A stretch of 64,000 bases of DNA from Paludisphaera rhizosphaerae (GTDB lineage Bacteria > Planctomycetota > Planctomycetia > Isosphaerales > Isosphaeraceae). The position numbers were made by a program, and so were the translations under genes. The notes beneath the pieces are model-generated. The model was not told where the DNA came from. It saw nothing but the letters and a program-made list of their open reading frames with translations, and made no database searches. The stretch is taken from contig NZ_JAALCR010000001.1 of the NCBI RefSeq assembly GCF_011065895.1, forward strand, positions 186,001 through 250,000, read 5' to 3'. Within the stretch, counting starts at the first letter, position 1. Each line of letters starts with the position of its first letter. Below, in pieces: positions 34,491 through 45,896 of this stretch.

Positions 34491-35801
34491 TTGCCCACCA
34501 TCCAGATCACCGGCGGCCGGATCATCGACCCCTCGCAGGACATCGACCAGATCGGCGACGTCTGGATCAGCGGCGGCCGGATCGTCCCCAGCGACGGCGG
34601 CCACGACCACGCCGACGTCGTCGTTGACGCCAGAGGCAAGATCGTCTGCCCGGGGCTGATCGACGTCCACGTCCATCTTCGTGAGCCCGGCCAGGAAGAA
34701 GACGAGACGATCGCAACCGGGGCCGCCGCGGCGCTGGCGGGGGGCGTGACGTCCGTCGCCTGCATGCCCAACACCCTGCCGCCGATCGACACCCAGGCCG
34801 CCGCCGAGTTCGTCGTCCTCCAGGGTCGGCGAGCCAAGCAGGCCAACGTCTTCCCCGTCGGCTGCGTGAGCAAGGGCCGCAAGGGCGAAGAGTTGGCGGG
34901 ACTCGGCCAGTTGGTGGCCGGCGGAGCCGTCGCCTTCACTGACGACGGCGCCCCGGTCTCGAACGCCGGCCTCATGCGGCGGGCGCTTGAATACTCGAAG
35001 ATGTTCGACCTGGTCATCATGCAGCACTGCCAGGTCATGGAGTTGACCGTCGGCGGCGTGATGAACGAGGGGTTCGAATCGATGCGGCTCGGCCTGGGCG
35101 GGATGCCCGCGGCGGCCGAGGACATTATGGTCGCCCGCGACATCCGCCTCGCCGAGATCACCGGCGGCCGGCTGCACATCCAGCACATCTCCACTGCGAG
35201 GGCCGTCGAGCTGGTCCGCGAAGGCAAGCGCCGGGGGATCCGCGTCACAGCCGAGGCCTGCCCACACCACTTCACCCTGACCGATGAAAAGCTGCGGAGC
35301 TTCGACTCCAACTTCAAGATGAACCCCCCGCTCCGCACGGCCGACGACGTCGCCGCGGTGATCGAGGGCCTCAAGGACGGCACCATCGAGATCCTCTGCA
35401 CCGACCACGCCCCCCATGCTCGCGAGAAGAAGATGCGCGAGCTGGACCAGGCCCCGTTCGGAATCGTCGGCCTGGAAACTCTGCTGCCGATGACCGTCAC
35501 CTACCTGATCGAGCCTGGCCATCTGACCTGGTCCGAGGCGATCCGCAAGCTCACCATCAACGCGGCGAATCTCATCAACCTGAAGAACAAGGGCTCTCTC
35601 CGCCCCGGCGCGGACGCCGACGTCACGGTCATCGACCCCTCGACGACCTGGACCATTCAGGCCAACCAGTTCCGCAGCAAGAGTTGGAACACCCCCTACG
35701 ACGGCTGGGAGGTCCGCGGCCGGGCCCACACCGTCATCGTCCACGGCGAGGTCCGCCATACGCTGGGCGGGATCGTGCAAGAGTCCGCCGCGTCGGCTTG
35801 A
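34491..35801 (+). CDS. pyrC: Dihydroorotase (class I)
   Basis: PyrC cyclises carbamoyl aspartate to dihydroorotate. HVHLREPGQEEDETI carries the zinc-binding HxH, and CTDHAPHAREKK the catalytic Asp and flanking residues. HIQHIS and EACPHHFTL provide further metal histidines. So the active site is complete, unlike the inactive class that only supports PyrB. I prefer TTG 34491 (LPTIQITGGRIIDP) as start, because AAGGA lies eight bases before it and the family begins there. A GTG at 34437 that overlaps the pyrB stop is the alternative and would add 18 residues. Confidence 0.92.
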   Translation: MPTIQITGGRIIDPSQDIDQIGDVWISGGRIVPSDGGHDHADVVVDARGKIVCPGLIDVHVHLREPGQEEDETIATGAAAALAGGVTSVACMPNTLPPIDTQAAAEFVVLQGRRAKQANVFPVGCVSKGRKGEELAGLGQLVAGGAVAFTDDGAPVSNAGLMRRALEYSKMFDLVIMQHCQVMELTVGGVMNEGFESMRLGLGGMPAAAEDIMVARDIRLAEITGGRLHIQHISTARAVELVREGKRRGIRVTAEACPHHFTLTDEKLRSFDSNFKMNPPLRTADDVAAVIEGLKDGTIEILCTDHAPHAREKKMRELDQAPFGIVGLETLLPMTVTYLIEPGHLTWSEAIRKLTINAANLINLKNKGSLRPGADADVTVIDPSTTWTIQANQFRSKSWNTPYDGWEVRGRAHTVIVHGEVRHTLGGIVQESAASA

Positions 35802-35873
35802 AAGGCCTGCGTCCTCCCCTAAACTTGTTTGGCGGTTTGATTTTGGGGGGGACGTTACCACGCGGCGGGACGC

Positions 35874-36575
35874 ATGCGCTGGCTCATCGACGGCTACAAT
35901 GTGATGCACGTCGCGGGGATCGCCGAGAGCGGCATGGGGCGCGAGCGCTTCCGCAAGGCTCGGCGACGGTTCCTCGACCAGATCGCCCAGGCGATGGGGG
36001 ATATGACAGGTGAGACCACCGTCGTCTTCGACGCCAACAAGCCACCGGCCGACTTCCCGATCGAGTCGAACTATCGAGGGATGACGATCGTCTTCGCCCT
36101 CGCCGACGCCAGCGCGGACGCCCGGATCGAACGGATTCTCGCCAAACACTCGACTCCCAAGGCCCTCACGGTCGTCTCCAGCGACCGTGAGGTTCGGCAG
36201 TCCGCCACCCGCCGTAAGGCCCGAGCGATGAAGGCGGACGAGTTCCTGGATCGCCTGCCGACCCTCGCCTACGAACGTCGCCTCCCTCTGAATTCCGGCC
36301 CCGACCCGGAGGCCGCGCGTCACGCACCGGCCCTCGACGACGCCGAGCGGGCCTACTGGCAGCAGGTTTTCGGGGCCGTCGACGCCCCCGAGCCCAATCC
36401 GACGGGCTCGTCGAAGAAGTCTTCCACGTCGAACGGGGCTCCCCCCGCGCCGGACCGTCGACGGGTTGAACGCCCGCGCGACCTGGACGTGCGCGACGTA
36501 CCGGACCTCCGATCCGCGATGCTTACCGACGCCGATATCGCAGCCATCCGCCGTGAAGTCGACATGGAAGGATGA
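35874..36575 (+). CDS. NYN-domain (YacP-like) RNase family protein
   Basis: A 233-residue protein with an N-terminal NYN/PIN-like domain. RWLIDGYNVMH is the opening acidic motif, TTVVFDANKPP and DASADARIERIL follow, and VVSSDREVRQSA is the last acidic strand. YacP/Rae1 in Bacillus cleaves mRNA on the ribosome; activity here is inferred only from the fold. The C-terminal 90 residues are charged and low-complexity (DDAERAYWQQVFG, then SSKKSSTSN). It lies between pyrC and sucC with no sign of a shared operon. Confidence 0.82.
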   Translation: MRWLIDGYNVMHVAGIAESGMGRERFRKARRRFLDQIAQAMGDMTGETTVVFDANKPPADFPIESNYRGMTIVFALADASADARIERILAKHSTPKALTVVSSDREVRQSATRRKARAMKADEFLDRLPTLAYERRLPLNSGPDPEAARHAPALDDAERAYWQQVFGAVDAPEPNPTGSSKKSSTSNGAPPAPDRRRVERPRDLDVRDVPDLRSAMLTDADIAAIRREVDMEG

Positions 36576-36732
36576 TTGGTCCAAGGTTCGGCTGCCAGGT
36601 GCTCTTATGGCGTCCGGAGCCGTCTTGCGGTAAAAATGAACGAATCATCGTCCGCCGGTGCGAACCCGACGGTCGACTCTCGGCGGAGTCCGCCGTTCCC
36701 GATCCTTCTCCCCGAATTCAGGGCCGCTTTGA

Positions 36733-37986
<1,254 letters not shown>

Positions 37987-38055
37987 TCGCCCCTGCTCCG
38001 CCGTTCATACGCGACGATCGCTCCACCCATACGCATCCCACGGAATCGAAATCCC

Positions 38056-38937
38056 ATGAGCATTCTGGTCGGCAAGAACACTCGCCTCATCTGCCAGGGA
38101 ATCACCGGCAAATCGGGCGCGTTCCACTCGGAGAAGTGCAAGGAGTACGGCACGAACCTCGTCGGCGGCGTCACCCCCGGCCGCGGCGGCGAGACCGCCC
38201 TCGGCGTGCCCGTTTTTGACACGTGCAAGGAGGCCGTCGCGGCCACCGGCGCGAACGCCACGATGATCTTCGTCCCGCCCCCGGGCGCGGCCGACGCCAT
38301 CGTGGAAGCCGCCGACGCCGGCATCCCCGTGATCATCGCCATCACCGAGGGCATCCCCGTCCTCGACATGGCCAAGGCCGTCGAGTACCTCAAGCTCTAC
38401 CACCCCGAGGCTCGGCTGATCGGCCCGAATTGCCCGGGGGTCATTACTCCGGGCGAGTGCAAGATCGGCATCATGCCCGGCTATATCCACAAGCCGGGTC
38501 GAATCGGCGTCGTCAGCCGCTCGGGCACCTTGACCTATGAGGCCGTCTGGCAGCTCACGCAGCTCGGCATCGGCCAGAGCACCTGCGTCGGCATCGGCGG
38601 CGACCCGGTCAACGGCACGAGCTTCGTCGACGTTCTCAAAATGTTCGAGGCCGACCCGGACACCGACGCCGTCCTGATGATGGGCGAGATCGGCGGCAAC
38701 GCCGAGGAAGAGGCGGCCGCGTACAAGGCCTCCGGCAAGTTCACCAAGCCGCTGGCCGCGTTCATCGCCGGCCAGACCGCTCCTCCGGGCAAGCGCATGG
38801 GCCACGCCGGCGCAATCATCTCCGGCGGATCGGGCAAGGCGTCCGACAAGATCGCCGCCCTGGAAGGGGCGGGGATCCGCGTGGCCAAGAGCCCGGCCGA
38901 CATGGGCCTGGTCCTCAAGCAGACCATCGGCGCTTGA
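38056..38937 (+). CDS. sucD: Succinate-CoA ligase alpha subunit
   Basis: SucD binds CoA and carries the phosphohistidine of succinyl-CoA synthetase. [21 protein letters not shown] is the usual start (CoA-binding domain), [19 protein letters not shown] the conserved loop, and [15 protein letters not shown] contains the phosphorylated His. 293 residues is the normal length. The TGA stop overlaps the TTG start of the Nudix gene (TTGA at 38934-38937), linking the TCA enzyme to a nucleotide hydrolase in one transcript. Confidence 0.96.
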   Translation: MSILVGKNTRLICQGITGKSGAFHSEKCKEYGTNLVGGVTPGRGGETALGVPVFDTCKEAVAATGANATMIFVPPPGAADAIVEAADAGIPVIIAITEGIPVLDMAKAVEYLKLYHPEARLIGPNCPGVITPGECKIGIMPGYIHKPGRIGVVSRSGTLTYEAVWQLTQLGIGQSTCVGIGGDPVNGTSFVDVLKMFEADPDTDAVLMMGEIGGNAEEEAAAYKASGKFTKPLAAFIAGQTAPPGKRMGHAGAIISGGSGKASDKIAALEGAGIRVAKSPADMGLVLKQTIGA

Positions 38938-39491
38938 GCGGCCACGAGAATCCCTGGAGAACCGTCTCCAGCCGTCGGGTCTACGAGAACCCCTGGATCA
39001 AGGTCCGCGAGGATCAGGTGATCCGGCCCGACGGTCAGCCAGGGATTTACGGCGTCGTCGAGTTCCAGAACCGCGCCGTGGGCGTTCTCCCCGTTGAGGA
39101 CGACGGTTCGGTCTGGCTCGTCGGCCAGCATCGCTATCCACTCAACGTTTACTCGTGGGAGATGCCTGAAGGGGGCTGCCCCGCTGGCGAATCCCCCGAG
39201 GAGGCGGTCCTGCGCGAGTTGAAGGAAGAGACCGGGATCACCTGCAACCGGCTGGAACTGGTCTCAACCTGTCATCTCTCCAACTCCGTCAGCGACGAGG
39301 TCGCCTACATCTACCGGGCGACCGGTCTGACCCACGGTGAGAGCCAGCCCGAAGGCAGCGAGCGGCTGGACGTGCGCCGGGTCTCCTGGGAAGAGGCCTG
39401 GCGAAGATACCGGGAAGGCGAGATCACGGACTCGATGACCGTCGTCGCCATCCTGGAAGAGGCGGTCAGACGCCTCGAAGGGGAGAGATAA
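38934..39491 (+). CDS. Nudix hydrolase, ADP-ribose-pyrophosphatase-like
   Basis: A 185-residue Nudix enzyme. The box [20 protein letters not shown] with TGI after it fits GX5EX7REUXEEXGU exactly. The lead ([20 protein letters not shown], then GQHRYPL) and the proline/glutamate spacing are those of the ADP-ribose pyrophosphatase group, though other nucleoside diphosphate derivatives are possible. TTG start overlapping the sucD stop indicates coupled translation. It converges with the amidase gene. Confidence 0.88.
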   Translation: MSGHENPWRTVSSRRVYENPWIKVREDQVIRPDGQPGIYGVVEFQNRAVGVLPVEDDGSVWLVGQHRYPLNVYSWEMPEGGCPAGESPEEAVLRELKEETGITCNRLELVSTCHLSNSVSDEVAYIYRATGLTHGESQPEGSERLDVRRVSWEEAWRRYREGEITDSMTVVAILEEAVRRLEGER

Positions 39492-39510
39492 ACCCGCGTC
39501 CCTGCGGGTT
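39491..39510. terminator. Short hairpin between convergent Nudix and amidase genes
   Basis: AACCCGC pairs with GCGGGTT around a six-base loop, right after the Nudix stop. On the minus strand three T bases follow (TTTATC), so it may end the amidase transcript better than the Nudix one. Weak candidate. Confidence 0.4.
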
Positions 39511-39554
39511 GGAGATGGAGCTTCAGAGTTTCTCGACGTGAGGATCGGCCCGGC

Positions 39555-40781
39555 TCAGCGGGCAGGCGGGACCAGGCGGGGAACTTCAACCTCGCTGTCC
39601 TGCAAACGCCAGGCGGTCGGCACGGCTCGGCGCGTGGCGGCGGTCGGGGTCGGACGGGCGTCGGCCTGGGCGGCGGCCGGCCGAGGGGCGACGACCAGCG
39701 CGTCGGTCGGGAAGTGCTTGCCCGGGCAAACGGTCGGCGTGGCGGCCATGTGCGAGTGCGTCTCCAGCCGATCCTGGTCGATCTTGTAGCGTTCGCTCAG
39801 GTAGGCCACGAGCGACTTGAGGGCGGCCGTCTGACGGGGCGTCGGCGGGGCCTTCTCGAAGTCGCCGATCAGGCAGATGCCGATGCCGTATTCGTCCATG
39901 TCGGCCCGCTTCGCGTTGCGGCAGTGGACCCCGTGCTTCTGGTTGATCCAGCGCTGGGAGACTTCGATCTGACCATCGCCGCTGCCGGTGCCGTTTCCGA
40001 TCACGAAGTGGTAGCCGCAGCCGTCCAGCCCCAGCAGCTTGCGGTGCTCGGCGTCGATGTCGGAGTACGACCCCGTTTCCGTCGCGCTGTGGTGGACGAC
40101 GACGTACTTCCAGGGGCGGTCGACCTTGTTGGGGAAGTAAAGGTCGTTGACCTCGTCGTTGACGAAGTAACCCGCCAGGGCGTCGGACGTGCTGGTGCGA
40201 CGGACCACGCCGGCCGTGGAGGTCGTCCGCAGGCTGTTGCCGCCGCTCCCCATGCTCGTCGGGCTGGAGGCCGGGGCGGCGAGATCGGGGACGGACGACT
40301 TGGCCTTGGAATCGATCGGCGGCCGGAGGCTGCGCGAGCGGCTGCTGCTCGTGGCGGCCGGGATGTCGTCGAGCAAGGGCTCAGGGGCCGCTGTCGGCTG
40401 CCGCTCGCTGCTCGTGCTCGGCGTACGGCGGGACGTCGACGCCGGGGACGGGGGTGAGGGGTCTACGGACGAGTCGAGAGCCCCGCTGGGGGTGCTGATG
40501 ACCGGTTCGCCGCTTCGGGTCGAACTTCCCTGAATCACGGTCGAGCCCGGTTCAACGACGGTCGATCCCGTGCCGCCGCAGCTTGAGCAACCGCCGCCGG
40601 CGCCGTTGCAACTCGTGCAAGGGCTGGGGGCCACGACCGCGCGGGGGGCGGCCATGACGGGTCGCAGAACGGAACGCCTGTGATTGCAGCCCGCCGTCAG
40701 CAGCATGCCGACGGCCGCGGCCGCGAGGCACGCCCGCTGGGCGCGCAGAACGATCGGGGCCTGTCTACTGGTGGCCATCAT
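39555..40781 (-). CDS. PGRP/N-acetylmuramoyl-L-alanine amidase lipoprotein
   Basis: A 408-residue lipoprotein with a C-terminal peptidoglycan-recognition/amidase_2 domain. The signal ends in lipobox LLTAGC (Cys32). Two CxxCxGxG motifs, CTSCNGAG and CSSCGGTG (residues 55-72), recall the DnaJ zinc finger. A Ser/Pro/Thr linker of about 140 residues follows. The enzyme domain shows VVVHHSATETGSYSDIDAEH, DGCGYHFVIG, GIGICLIGDFEK and THSHMAATPTVCPGKHFP, giving the His-His-Cys zinc ligands of the family. It would cleave the bond between muramic acid and L-alanine, supporting the presence of peptidoglycan. Start ATG 40781 (a second ATG follows at once). Confidence 0.85.
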   Translation of the reverse strand: MMATSRQAPIVLRAQRACLAAAAVGMLLTAGCNHRRSVLRPVMAAPRAVVAPSPCTSCNGAGGGCSSCGGTGSTVVEPGSTVIQGSSTRSGEPVISTPSGALDSSVDPSPPSPASTSRRTPSTSSERQPTAAPEPLLDDIPAATSSSRSRSLRPPIDSKAKSSVPDLAAPASSPTSMGSGGNSLRTTSTAGVVRRTSTSDALAGYFVNDEVNDLYFPNKVDRPWKYVVVHHSATETGSYSDIDAEHRKLLGLDGCGYHFVIGNGTGSGDGQIEVSQRWINQKHGVHCRNAKRADMDEYGIGICLIGDFEKAPPTPRQTAALKSLVAYLSERYKIDQDRLETHSHMAATPTVCPGKHFPTDALVVAPRPAAAQADARPTPTAATRRAVPTAWRLQDSEVEVPRLVPPAR

Positions 40782-41208
40782 CCCATCTCCTGGTCGGGCG
40801 GATCATTCGCTCGACATCCCGGGTCGAGCCTCGACACCCATGAATCGCAAGAGCGATGCCGAACCACCGGCCGCACGATCATGGCGAGGGACCAAGAATC
40901 CCGACTTCGACTGAAGTCTACACGCCGATCGGCCGAAGGGCGGGTTTCCCAGAGAATTTTGCAAGAAATCCTCAAGTCCGGGGCGAGCGCCGCCGCTTCC
41001 CGGCTTGTAAAAACGACAATCGATTGCAAGATTCAGCATTCGTCGACGTGTCGAGGCGACGGTCGCGAGGACTGCGAGGATCTGGATGATGGGGAGGTTT
41101 TCGCGGCCCTCGCGGACGAAGTCGATCCTGAGGGTCGCTCGCCCGCACGCAGGCGCGACGCTGGCGACGTTGGACAGGAATCGGTATGCTCGAAACTCTG
41201 ATCGGCTG
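40782..41208. other. Gene-free stretch upstream of an orphan terminator
   Basis: No reading frame with recognisable family or good codon pattern is seen on either strand, although frames are open by chance in this GC-rich DNA. A patch near 40960-41035 is more A/T-rich than its surroundings. Since an intrinsic terminator follows at 41209, the stretch could encode a small RNA read rightwards. That is inference only. Confidence 0.4.
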
Positions 41209-41239
41209 AAGGCCCCCGACATCGCGGAGGGCCTTTTTT
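41209..41239 (+). terminator. Intrinsic terminator with T-tract, no gene upstream
   Basis: AAGGCCC pairs with GGGCCTT, with an inner CCG/CGG, and TTTTTT ends the structure: a classic rho-independent terminator for rightward transcription. The nearest upstream gene is on the opposite strand, and leuS starts 320 bases downstream, so the transcript it ends is unidentified. Confidence 0.8.
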
Positions 41240-41280
41240 GCTGATCGTCGCGGATTCTGGGCAGGCTCGGCGAAGATGGT

Positions 41281-41430
41281 CTTCCCCCCTCGCGGGGGAA
41301 GACAGACCCCAAGGGGGTCAGATGAGGGGGACGACCGCCGTCGAACGCGCATTCAATGCAGCGACCTCGAAGCGACGCCGATCCCCCCTCATCCGGCCCT
41401 TCGGGCCACCTTCCCCCGCGAGGGGGGAAG
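41281..41430. repeat. 150-bp element with 21-bp perfect inverted arms
   Basis: The 21-base arm at 41281-41301 is the exact reverse complement of 41410-41430. Each arm is itself nearly palindromic (CTTCCCCC...GGGGGAAG). An inner pair, GATGAGGGGG at 41321-41330 and its complement at 41383-41393, strengthens the fold. The middle holds about 50 unpaired bases. It resembles REP/MITE-like intergenic repeats; open frames within it would give the PPHPALRATFPREGG type of spurious peptide. Confidence 0.75.
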
Positions 41431-41560
41431 GCCGTTAACGATCGCACCCACCCACATCCAACACGGTCGACATTGCTGACGGTCGTGACGATTCGATAAA
41501 GAGAGGTCGAGACGCGCCGGGGGCCACAAAGCCCACCGCCGCGTCGGAGAGTCCAACGCC

Positions 41561-44449
41561 ATGCCCGCGTACCACCCGCAGCGGATCGAGCCCAAGTGGC
41601 AGGCTTACTGGGAGAGTCGCAACACCTTCGCGACTCCCGACCTCGATCGGTCGCGGCCGAAGCTATACATCCTCGATATGTTCCCCTACCCCAGTGGCGC
41701 GGGGCTGCACGTCGGCCACCCCGAAGGGTACACGGCCACCGACATCGTCTGCCGCTTCAAGCGGATGAAGGGGTTCAACGTCCTGCACCCGATGGGCTGG
41801 GACGCCTTTGGCCTCCCCGCCGAGCAGTACGCGGTCCAGACCAACACCCACCCGCGGATCACGACCCAGGCGAACATCGACAACTTCCGCCGCCAGATCA
41901 AGTCGCTGGGCTTCTCCTACGACTGGTCGCGCGAGATCGACACGACCGACCCCTCGTACTACAAGTGGACCCAATGGATCTTCCTGAAGATCCACGACAC
42001 CTGGTACGACGCCGACTTCGAGTGGACCGACCCCCAGGGCCGCGCCCGCAAGGGCAAGGGCCGCCCGATCGCCGAACTGCCGATCCCCACCGGAGTCGAT
42101 CCCGACGCCTATCGCGACTCGAAGCGCCTCGCCTATCGCGCCGAGGTCCCCGTCAACTGGTGCCCGGCCCTCGGCACGGTCCTCGCCAACGAGGAAGTCA
42201 TCGACGGCAAATCCGAGCGCGGGGGGCATCCCGTCGTCCGGATGCCACTGACCCAGTGGATGCTCCGGATCACGGCCTACGGCGACCGCCTCATCGAGGA
42301 CCTCGACGTCGTCGACTGGCCCAAGCCGATCAAGGACATGCAGCGCAACTGGGTCGGCCGCAGCGAGGGGGCCGAGGTCGACTTCCCCATCGTGCTGGGC
42401 GGCCAGGCCCCTGCCCGTCCCGTCGGCCTCTTCCCCGAGGTTCCCGCCGAGGGCGTCATCCGGGTCTACACGACCCGTCCCGACACCCTCTTCGGCGCGA
42501 CCTACATGGTGCTAGCCCCCGAGCACTCGCTCGTCGACCGGATTACCACGCCCGAGCAGAAAGCGGCCGTGGCCGCCTACCGCGAGCAGGCCGCGCGAAA
42601 GAGCGACCTCGACCGCACGGACCTCGCCAAGACCAAGACGGGCGTTTTCACCGGCGGCCATGCCGTGAACCCCGCCACCGGCGAGCCGATTCCCGTCTGG
42701 ATCGCCGACTACGTCCTGATGGGCTACGGCACCGGTGCGATCATGGCCGTCCCCGCGCACGACGAGCGCGACTTCGAGTTCGCCAAGACCTTCGACCTGC
42801 CGATCCGGGCCGTCGTCGAGCCCCCCGCCGCCTGGCTCCTGGCGAATGCCTCCCCCAGCCGCGAGGACGCCCCGGCCGATCCCGCCAAGCTCCTGCAAGC
42901 TTACAAGGCCGACCCCGGCGCGTTCATCGGCGTCTTCCACGACGAGGGTGTCTCGATTCAGTCGCGCAACGCCGAGTTCGTCCTCGAAGGCAAGCCCACC
43001 TCTGAGGCCAAGCCGGCGATCACCGCCTGGCTGTCGGGGAGGGGCGTGGGGCGCAAGGCGGTCAATTACAAGCTCCGCGACTGGCTATTCTCCCGCCAGC
43101 GATACTGGGGCGAGCCCTTCCCCGTCGTCCTCGACGAGAACGACCGCGTCACGGCGCTCGGAGAGGACGAACTTCCGGTTCTGCTCCCCGACCTTGACGA
43201 CTTCAAGCCGACCGGAAGCCCCGAGCCGCCGCTGAGCAAGGCGAAGACGTGGGTGACCTACTCGGAGAAGCTCCGGCGCGAGATCAACACGATGCCCCAG
43301 TGGGCCGGCTCGTGCTGGTACTACCTCCGCTATATCGACCCCACGAACCCCGACCGCGGCTGGGATCCCGAGAAGGAGAAGTACTGGCTCCCCGTCGACC
43401 TCTACGTCGGCGGCGCGGAGCACGCCGTGCTCCACCTGCTCTACAGCCGGTTCTGGCACAAGCTGCTCTTTGACCGCGGCCTTGTCAGCACGCCGGAGCC
43501 GTTCCAGCGCCTCGTCAATCAGGGGATGATCCTGGGCGAGACCGAGTACACCGGCTATCGCGAGCCTTCCGGCGCGTGGGTGCCGGTCGGGCAGGTCGCG
43601 TTCAACGAGCACGGCACGCCCGCCCGCAAGGGGGACGCTTCGAACGTGCTGGAGACCGTGAAGCTCGACGAGGAGACTGTCGTCAAGAAGGGTGAAGGGT
43701 TCGTCCTCAAGGATTCGCCCGACGTCCGGATCGACGCCCGCGCTCACAAGATGTCCAAGAGCCGGGGGAACGTCATCAACCCCGACGTGGTCGTCTCGGA
43801 ATACGGCGCCGACAGCCTGCGTCTCTACGAGATGTTCATGGGCCCGCTTGAGGCGGTGAAGCCCTGGAGCATGAAGGGCGTCGAGGGCGTCTATCGCTTC
43901 CTGGGCCGGGCCTGGCGGATGATCGTGGACTCCGAGGCCGAGGAGGTGAAGGCCGACCCCCACGTCGTCGACGTGGAGCCGACTCCCGAGCAGGCCAAGC
44001 TGATCGCCCGGACGATCGCCGCGGTGGGCGACGACTACGAGGCTCTCCGGTTCAACACGGCCGTCAGCCGGCTGATGGAGTTCGTCAACGCCTTCACCGG
44101 GGCCGAGGTCCGGCCCAAGCAGGCAATGGAGACGTTCACGCTCCTGCTCGCCCCGATGGCTCCGCACGTCGCCGAGGAACTGTGGGAGATCCTTGGCCAT
44201 CGCGAGACGCTCGCCTACGAGCCCTGGCCGGCTTTCGACCCGGCCCTGCTCAAGGACGACGAGGTCGAGATCCCCGTCCAGATCCTGGGCAAGCTCCGCG
44301 GCAAGATCGTCGTCCCGGCCGACTCCGACGCTCAGGCGATCGAGGCCATCGCCAGGGCCGACGAACGCATCGCGGCTCTGCTGGAAGGGAAAACCGTCCG
44401 CAAGGTGATCGTCGTCCCCGGCAAGCTGATCAACTTCGTGGCGAACTGA
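41561..44449 (+). CDS. leuS: Leucyl-tRNA synthetase
   Basis: Class I aminoacyl-tRNA synthetase charging tRNA-Leu. The 962-residue protein starts [16 protein letters not shown] and has the HIGH-type motif in [13 protein letters not shown]. The CP1 editing domain ([19 protein letters not shown]), the ARHDERDF-like editing pocket ([12 protein letters not shown]) and [13 protein letters not shown] follow. The C-terminal anticodon and tail domains end with [15 protein letters not shown]. It is longer than E. coli LeuS (about 860), with extra residues in the editing and zinc-domain regions. No T-box was seen before it; the upstream 120 bases follow the inverted repeat. Confidence 0.97.
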   Translation: MPAYHPQRIEPKWQAYWESRNTFATPDLDRSRPKLYILDMFPYPSGAGLHVGHPEGYTATDIVCRFKRMKGFNVLHPMGWDAFGLPAEQYAVQTNTHPRITTQANIDNFRRQIKSLGFSYDWSREIDTTDPSYYKWTQWIFLKIHDTWYDADFEWTDPQGRARKGKGRPIAELPIPTGVDPDAYRDSKRLAYRAEVPVNWCPALGTVLANEEVIDGKSERGGHPVVRMPLTQWMLRITAYGDRLIEDLDVVDWPKPIKDMQRNWVGRSEGAEVDFPIVLGGQAPARPVGLFPEVPAEGVIRVYTTRPDTLFGATYMVLAPEHSLVDRITTPEQKAAVAAYREQAARKSDLDRTDLAKTKTGVFTGGHAVNPATGEPIPVWIADYVLMGYGTGAIMAVPAHDERDFEFAKTFDLPIRAVVEPPAAWLLANASPSREDAPADPAKLLQAYKADPGAFIGVFHDEGVSIQSRNAEFVLEGKPTSEAKPAITAWLSGRGVGRKAVNYKLRDWLFSRQRYWGEPFPVVLDENDRVTALGEDELPVLLPDLDDFKPTGSPEPPLSKAKTWVTYSEKLRREINTMPQWAGSCWYYLRYIDPTNPDRGWDPEKEKYWLPVDLYVGGAEHAVLHLLYSRFWHKLLFDRGLVSTPEPFQRLVNQGMILGETEYTGYREPSGAWVPVGQVAFNEHGTPARKGDASNVLETVKLDEETVVKKGEGFVLKDSPDVRIDARAHKMSKSRGNVINPDVVVSEYGADSLRLYEMFMGPLEAVKPWSMKGVEGVYRFLGRAWRMIVDSEAEEVKADPHVVDVEPTPEQAKLIARTIAAVGDDYEALRFNTAVSRLMEFVNAFTGAEVRPKQAMETFTLLLAPMAPHVAEELWEILGHRETLAYEPWPAFDPALLKDDEVEIPVQILGKLRGKIVVPADSDAQAIEAIARADERIAALLEGKTVRKVIVVPGKLINFVAN

Positions 44450-44495
44450 CGGGGACGGCCGGGAATCGTCCACCTCGATCTGGAGGAAGGGACGC

Positions 44496-45680
44496 ATGAA
44501 GGTCGCCATCAACGGGGCGGGCGTCGCGGGGCCCGCCCTGGCCTACTGGCTTCATCGGGGCGGTCACGAGGTCGTCCTGATCGAGAAGGCCCCCGAGTTT
44601 CGCACCGGCGGCTACATCATCGATTTTTGGGGCGTGGGGTACACGGTCGCGGAACGGATGGGGATCTTGCCGGCCGTGAAGCAGGCCGGCTATCTGGTCC
44701 GAGAGCTTCGGATCGTCGACGAGCACGGAAACAGAGTCGGCGGCTTCGACGCCTCTATCTTTCACCGCCTGGCCGACGGCCGCTTCACCAGCGTCGCCCG
44801 CGGCGATCTCGCGAAGGCGATTTACAGCACTATCGAGGGTCGTGTGGAGACCATGTTCTCCAACAGCATCGCGGCCCTGGAAGAGAGCGATGATTACATC
44901 CGAGTTTCCTTCGAACGCGGCTCGCCGCGCGACTTCGACCTGGTGGTCGGCGCGGATGGGCTGCATTCGACTGTAAGGGAGTTGGCCTTCGGACCCGAAA
45001 GCCGATTCGAGCGGCGGCTTGGCTACGGCGTGGCGGCCGTGGAGGTCGAGGGATATCAGCCTCGCGACGAACTCGTGTATGTCGCGTATGCCATGCCGGG
45101 CCGGCAGGTCGCTCGGTTCGCTCTTCGCGACGATCGGACGTTGTTTCTCTTCATCTTCGTCGACGAGGAGGTTGAGGGGGCCAAGCCTCACGATGTTGCG
45201 GGGCGGAAGAGGCTCCTGCATCGGGTTTTCGGCGACGGCGGTTGGGAATGTTCCCGGATCCTGGAGGCCGTCGATCAGGTCCACGACGTGTACTTTGACA
45301 ACGTCAGCCAGATCCGGATGGACGCCTGGTCGAAAGGACGGGTCGTCCTGGTCGGAGACGCCGCCGCGTGCGCATCGCTCCTCGCCGGCGAAGGGGCCGG
45401 GCTGGGTTTGACCGAGGCCTATGTCCTGGCCGGCGAACTGTTCCGGGCGCCCGGCGACCACCCGGAGGCCTTCCGACGCTACGAGGAGCGGTTGCGAGGG
45501 TTTGTGGAAGGGAAGCAGAAATCGGCGAAGGGATTCGCCTCGACGTTCGCCCCCAAAACGCGGTTCGGAATCTGGTTCCGCAACCTGGCCACACGCTTGA
45601 TGGCGGCGGATCCGGTAGCTCGCGTTCTATCCGGCGGCATGGTTCGGGACGATTTCGAGCTTCCGGACTATGGGATGTAG
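44496..45680 (+). CDS. FAD-dependent monooxygenase
   Basis: A 394-residue flavoprotein of the PHBH/TetX-like group A. The dinucleotide fold is INGAGVAGPALAYWLHRGGH with LIEKAP ending the second strand. VVGADGLHSTVRE is the DG motif and GRVVLVGDAAACASLLAGEG the GD motif. Such enzymes hydroxylate aromatic or polyketide-type substrates using NAD(P)H and oxygen; geranylgeranyl-reductase-like roles are less likely. It follows leuS by 46 bp on the same strand, perhaps by chance. Ribosome site GGAGGAAGGG lies before the ATG. Confidence 0.86.
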   Translation: MKVAINGAGVAGPALAYWLHRGGHEVVLIEKAPEFRTGGYIIDFWGVGYTVAERMGILPAVKQAGYLVRELRIVDEHGNRVGGFDASIFHRLADGRFTSVARGDLAKAIYSTIEGRVETMFSNSIAALEESDDYIRVSFERGSPRDFDLVVGADGLHSTVRELAFGPESRFERRLGYGVAAVEVEGYQPRDELVYVAYAMPGRQVARFALRDDRTLFLFIFVDEEVEGAKPHDVAGRKRLLHRVFGDGGWECSRILEAVDQVHDVYFDNVSQIRMDAWSKGRVVLVGDAAACASLLAGEGAGLGLTEAYVLAGELFRAPGDHPEAFRRYEERLRGFVEGKQKSAKGFASTFAPKTRFGIWFRNLATRLMAADPVARVLSGGMVRDDFELPDYGM

Positions 45681-45896
45681 GCGGGGCTGCGTCCTCTCAT
45701 GAGCCGCCCCAGGAGATGAAAAAACGGCTCGTATGGCCTATGTTGCGCTGGGGAAGCCCGAATAATTCGTGAGAAGGGCTCCGTCGTTACTCGGTGGTTT
45801 GCTTCGGCGGCCGCCAGATCGACGGCGGGACGCGACCTCTACCGAACATGGTCGAGTCGCCTCTGACAGGGCGAACGTCGGCCTGGGAGAAGGCAC

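Noticed and set aside
33383-36584. Two minus-strand frames of about 700 codons each
   Set aside because: Antisense of pyrB, pyrC and the NYN gene; the sense strand shows intact active-site motifs.
41276-41479. Short frames giving PPHPALRATFPREGG-like peptides
   Set aside because: They fall inside the inverted repeat and match the common spurious translation of such repeats.
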